Shown: in pieces, positions 34,737-35,047 of the stretch
How positions within the stretch are numbered: the stretch's first letter is position 1
Layout: each line of letters opens with the position of its first letter
Source of the DNA: JAUVUV01 sp964548275
GTDB lineage: Bacteria > Gemmatimonadota > Glassbacteria > GWA2-58-10
DNA length: 35,047 nucleotides
NCBI GenBank assembly: GCA_964548275.1
Contig: CAZJQI010000046.1
Span: 1 to 35,047, forward strand
Reading direction: 5' to 3'
The notes under the pieces: model-generated
Told to the model about the DNA's origin: nothing
The model's input: only the letters and a program-made list of their open reading frames with translations
The model's database searches: none
Made by a program: the position numbers and the translations under genes

Positions 34737-35047
34737 TCTACCTCCACTATCGTTAAGTCCATTCTGTAAATTATCTATATTTTAGTCTATAATTTTCCTC
34801 AGTACTTTCCGGTTAACTAATAGGAAGAAAGAAAAAGATTATTTTATACTTCTTTTGGTGGCAAAAGAAGCAAAACCATTTCTTTTATAACTAAAAGAAA
34901 CAAAAGTTAATTCTGGCACCTGGGAGCTTTTACACCGCTCCGCCGAGGTCGCCTGATTCGGCTTGCCTGTAGCAAGCCGAATCAATGGCATACCCACCGG
35001 TCTGGCTTCGCTCTGCCTGGGATGGAAATTACCTGGCCTTTACACGC
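34737..35047. other. Right-edge intergenic region, 311 bp
   Basis: It holds the leader of the HAD gene, with a strong ribosome site at 34740-34745 and AT-rich sequence at 34765-34800 that may contain its promoter. Structured repeat copy B runs to the window end. No gene is seen. Confidence 0.6.
34849..35047 (+). repeat. Structured three-hairpin repeat, copy B
   Basis: Hairpins at 34849-34857 with 34862-34870, at 34879-34887 with 34892-34900, and at 34954-34966 with 34972-34984, all perfect. The first is identical to copy A. The second differs by a paired change (G-C to A-T at the loop-closing pair). The third shares only position. It may continue past the window. Confidence 0.75.

Overview
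The window (35,047 bp) looks like a chromosomal piece of an uncultured or little-studied Gram-negative bacterium, most plausibly from the wider FCB/Gemmatimonadota-type candidate phyla. This placement is inferred from gene style: secreted dockerin-like and Asp-box proteins, DUF2961 and heparinase-like enzymes, a pyrophosphate-type PFK signature, and intergenic palindromes beginning GTAGGGGC. No rRNA or phylogenetic marker fixes it. Genes are on both strands, with mostly good GGAGG-type ribosome binding sites.

Left part (1-21,200) is rich in exported carbohydrate-active proteins, mostly one or two genes per unit. A tRNA-Thr(CGU) gene lies at the edge. Then come a dockerin/Asp-box propeller protein with a GH74-like start, a holin-like small membrane protein, a FucI-like sugar isomerase that unexpectedly carries a signal peptide, and a Tat-exported heparinase II/III-like lyase. 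A membrane metallophosphoesterase follows. Next are a GH78-type alpha-L-rhamnosidase with a Gfo/Idh/MocA oxidoreductase directly behind it, an envelope-stress-like group (ECF sigma, membrane partner, zinc-ribbon PspC protein, small membrane protein), and a GH172 (DUF2961) enzyme. Last is a probable operon of an AEC transporter, a GH35/GH42-like protein whose acid/base Glu is missing, and an unrecognised 278-aa protein. Together these suggest attack on a branched plant or algal polysaccharide containing rhamnose, uronic acid, arabinofuranose and galactose; the substrate is inference.

Middle part (21,500-31,000) is core energy metabolism: dihydrolipoamide dehydrogenase, then a compact nuoABCDEFGHI operon. 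It encodes the NADH-oxidising arm, the connecting arm and NuoH of complex I, and ends at a strong bidirectional terminator. The antiporter-like membrane subunits nuoJ-N are not here.

Right part (31,000-34,740) is a three-gene minus-strand operon: a HAD-like protein with an altered motif I, an AgaS-type SIS-domain sugar isomerase, and a phosphofructokinase with the Asp/Lys signature of pyrophosphate-dependent enzymes. They form a sugar-phosphate handling module.

The gaps hold several repeat families: GTAGGGGC-type palindromes, a possible MITE with terminal inverted repeats, terminator-like repeats, and a structured repeat of about 197 bp present twice. The two copies of the last keep the same hairpin positions while the hairpin sequences change. 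That structured repeat is the strongest candidate for something not ordinarily annotated. No CRISPR array, transposase, prophage or known defence system was seen.
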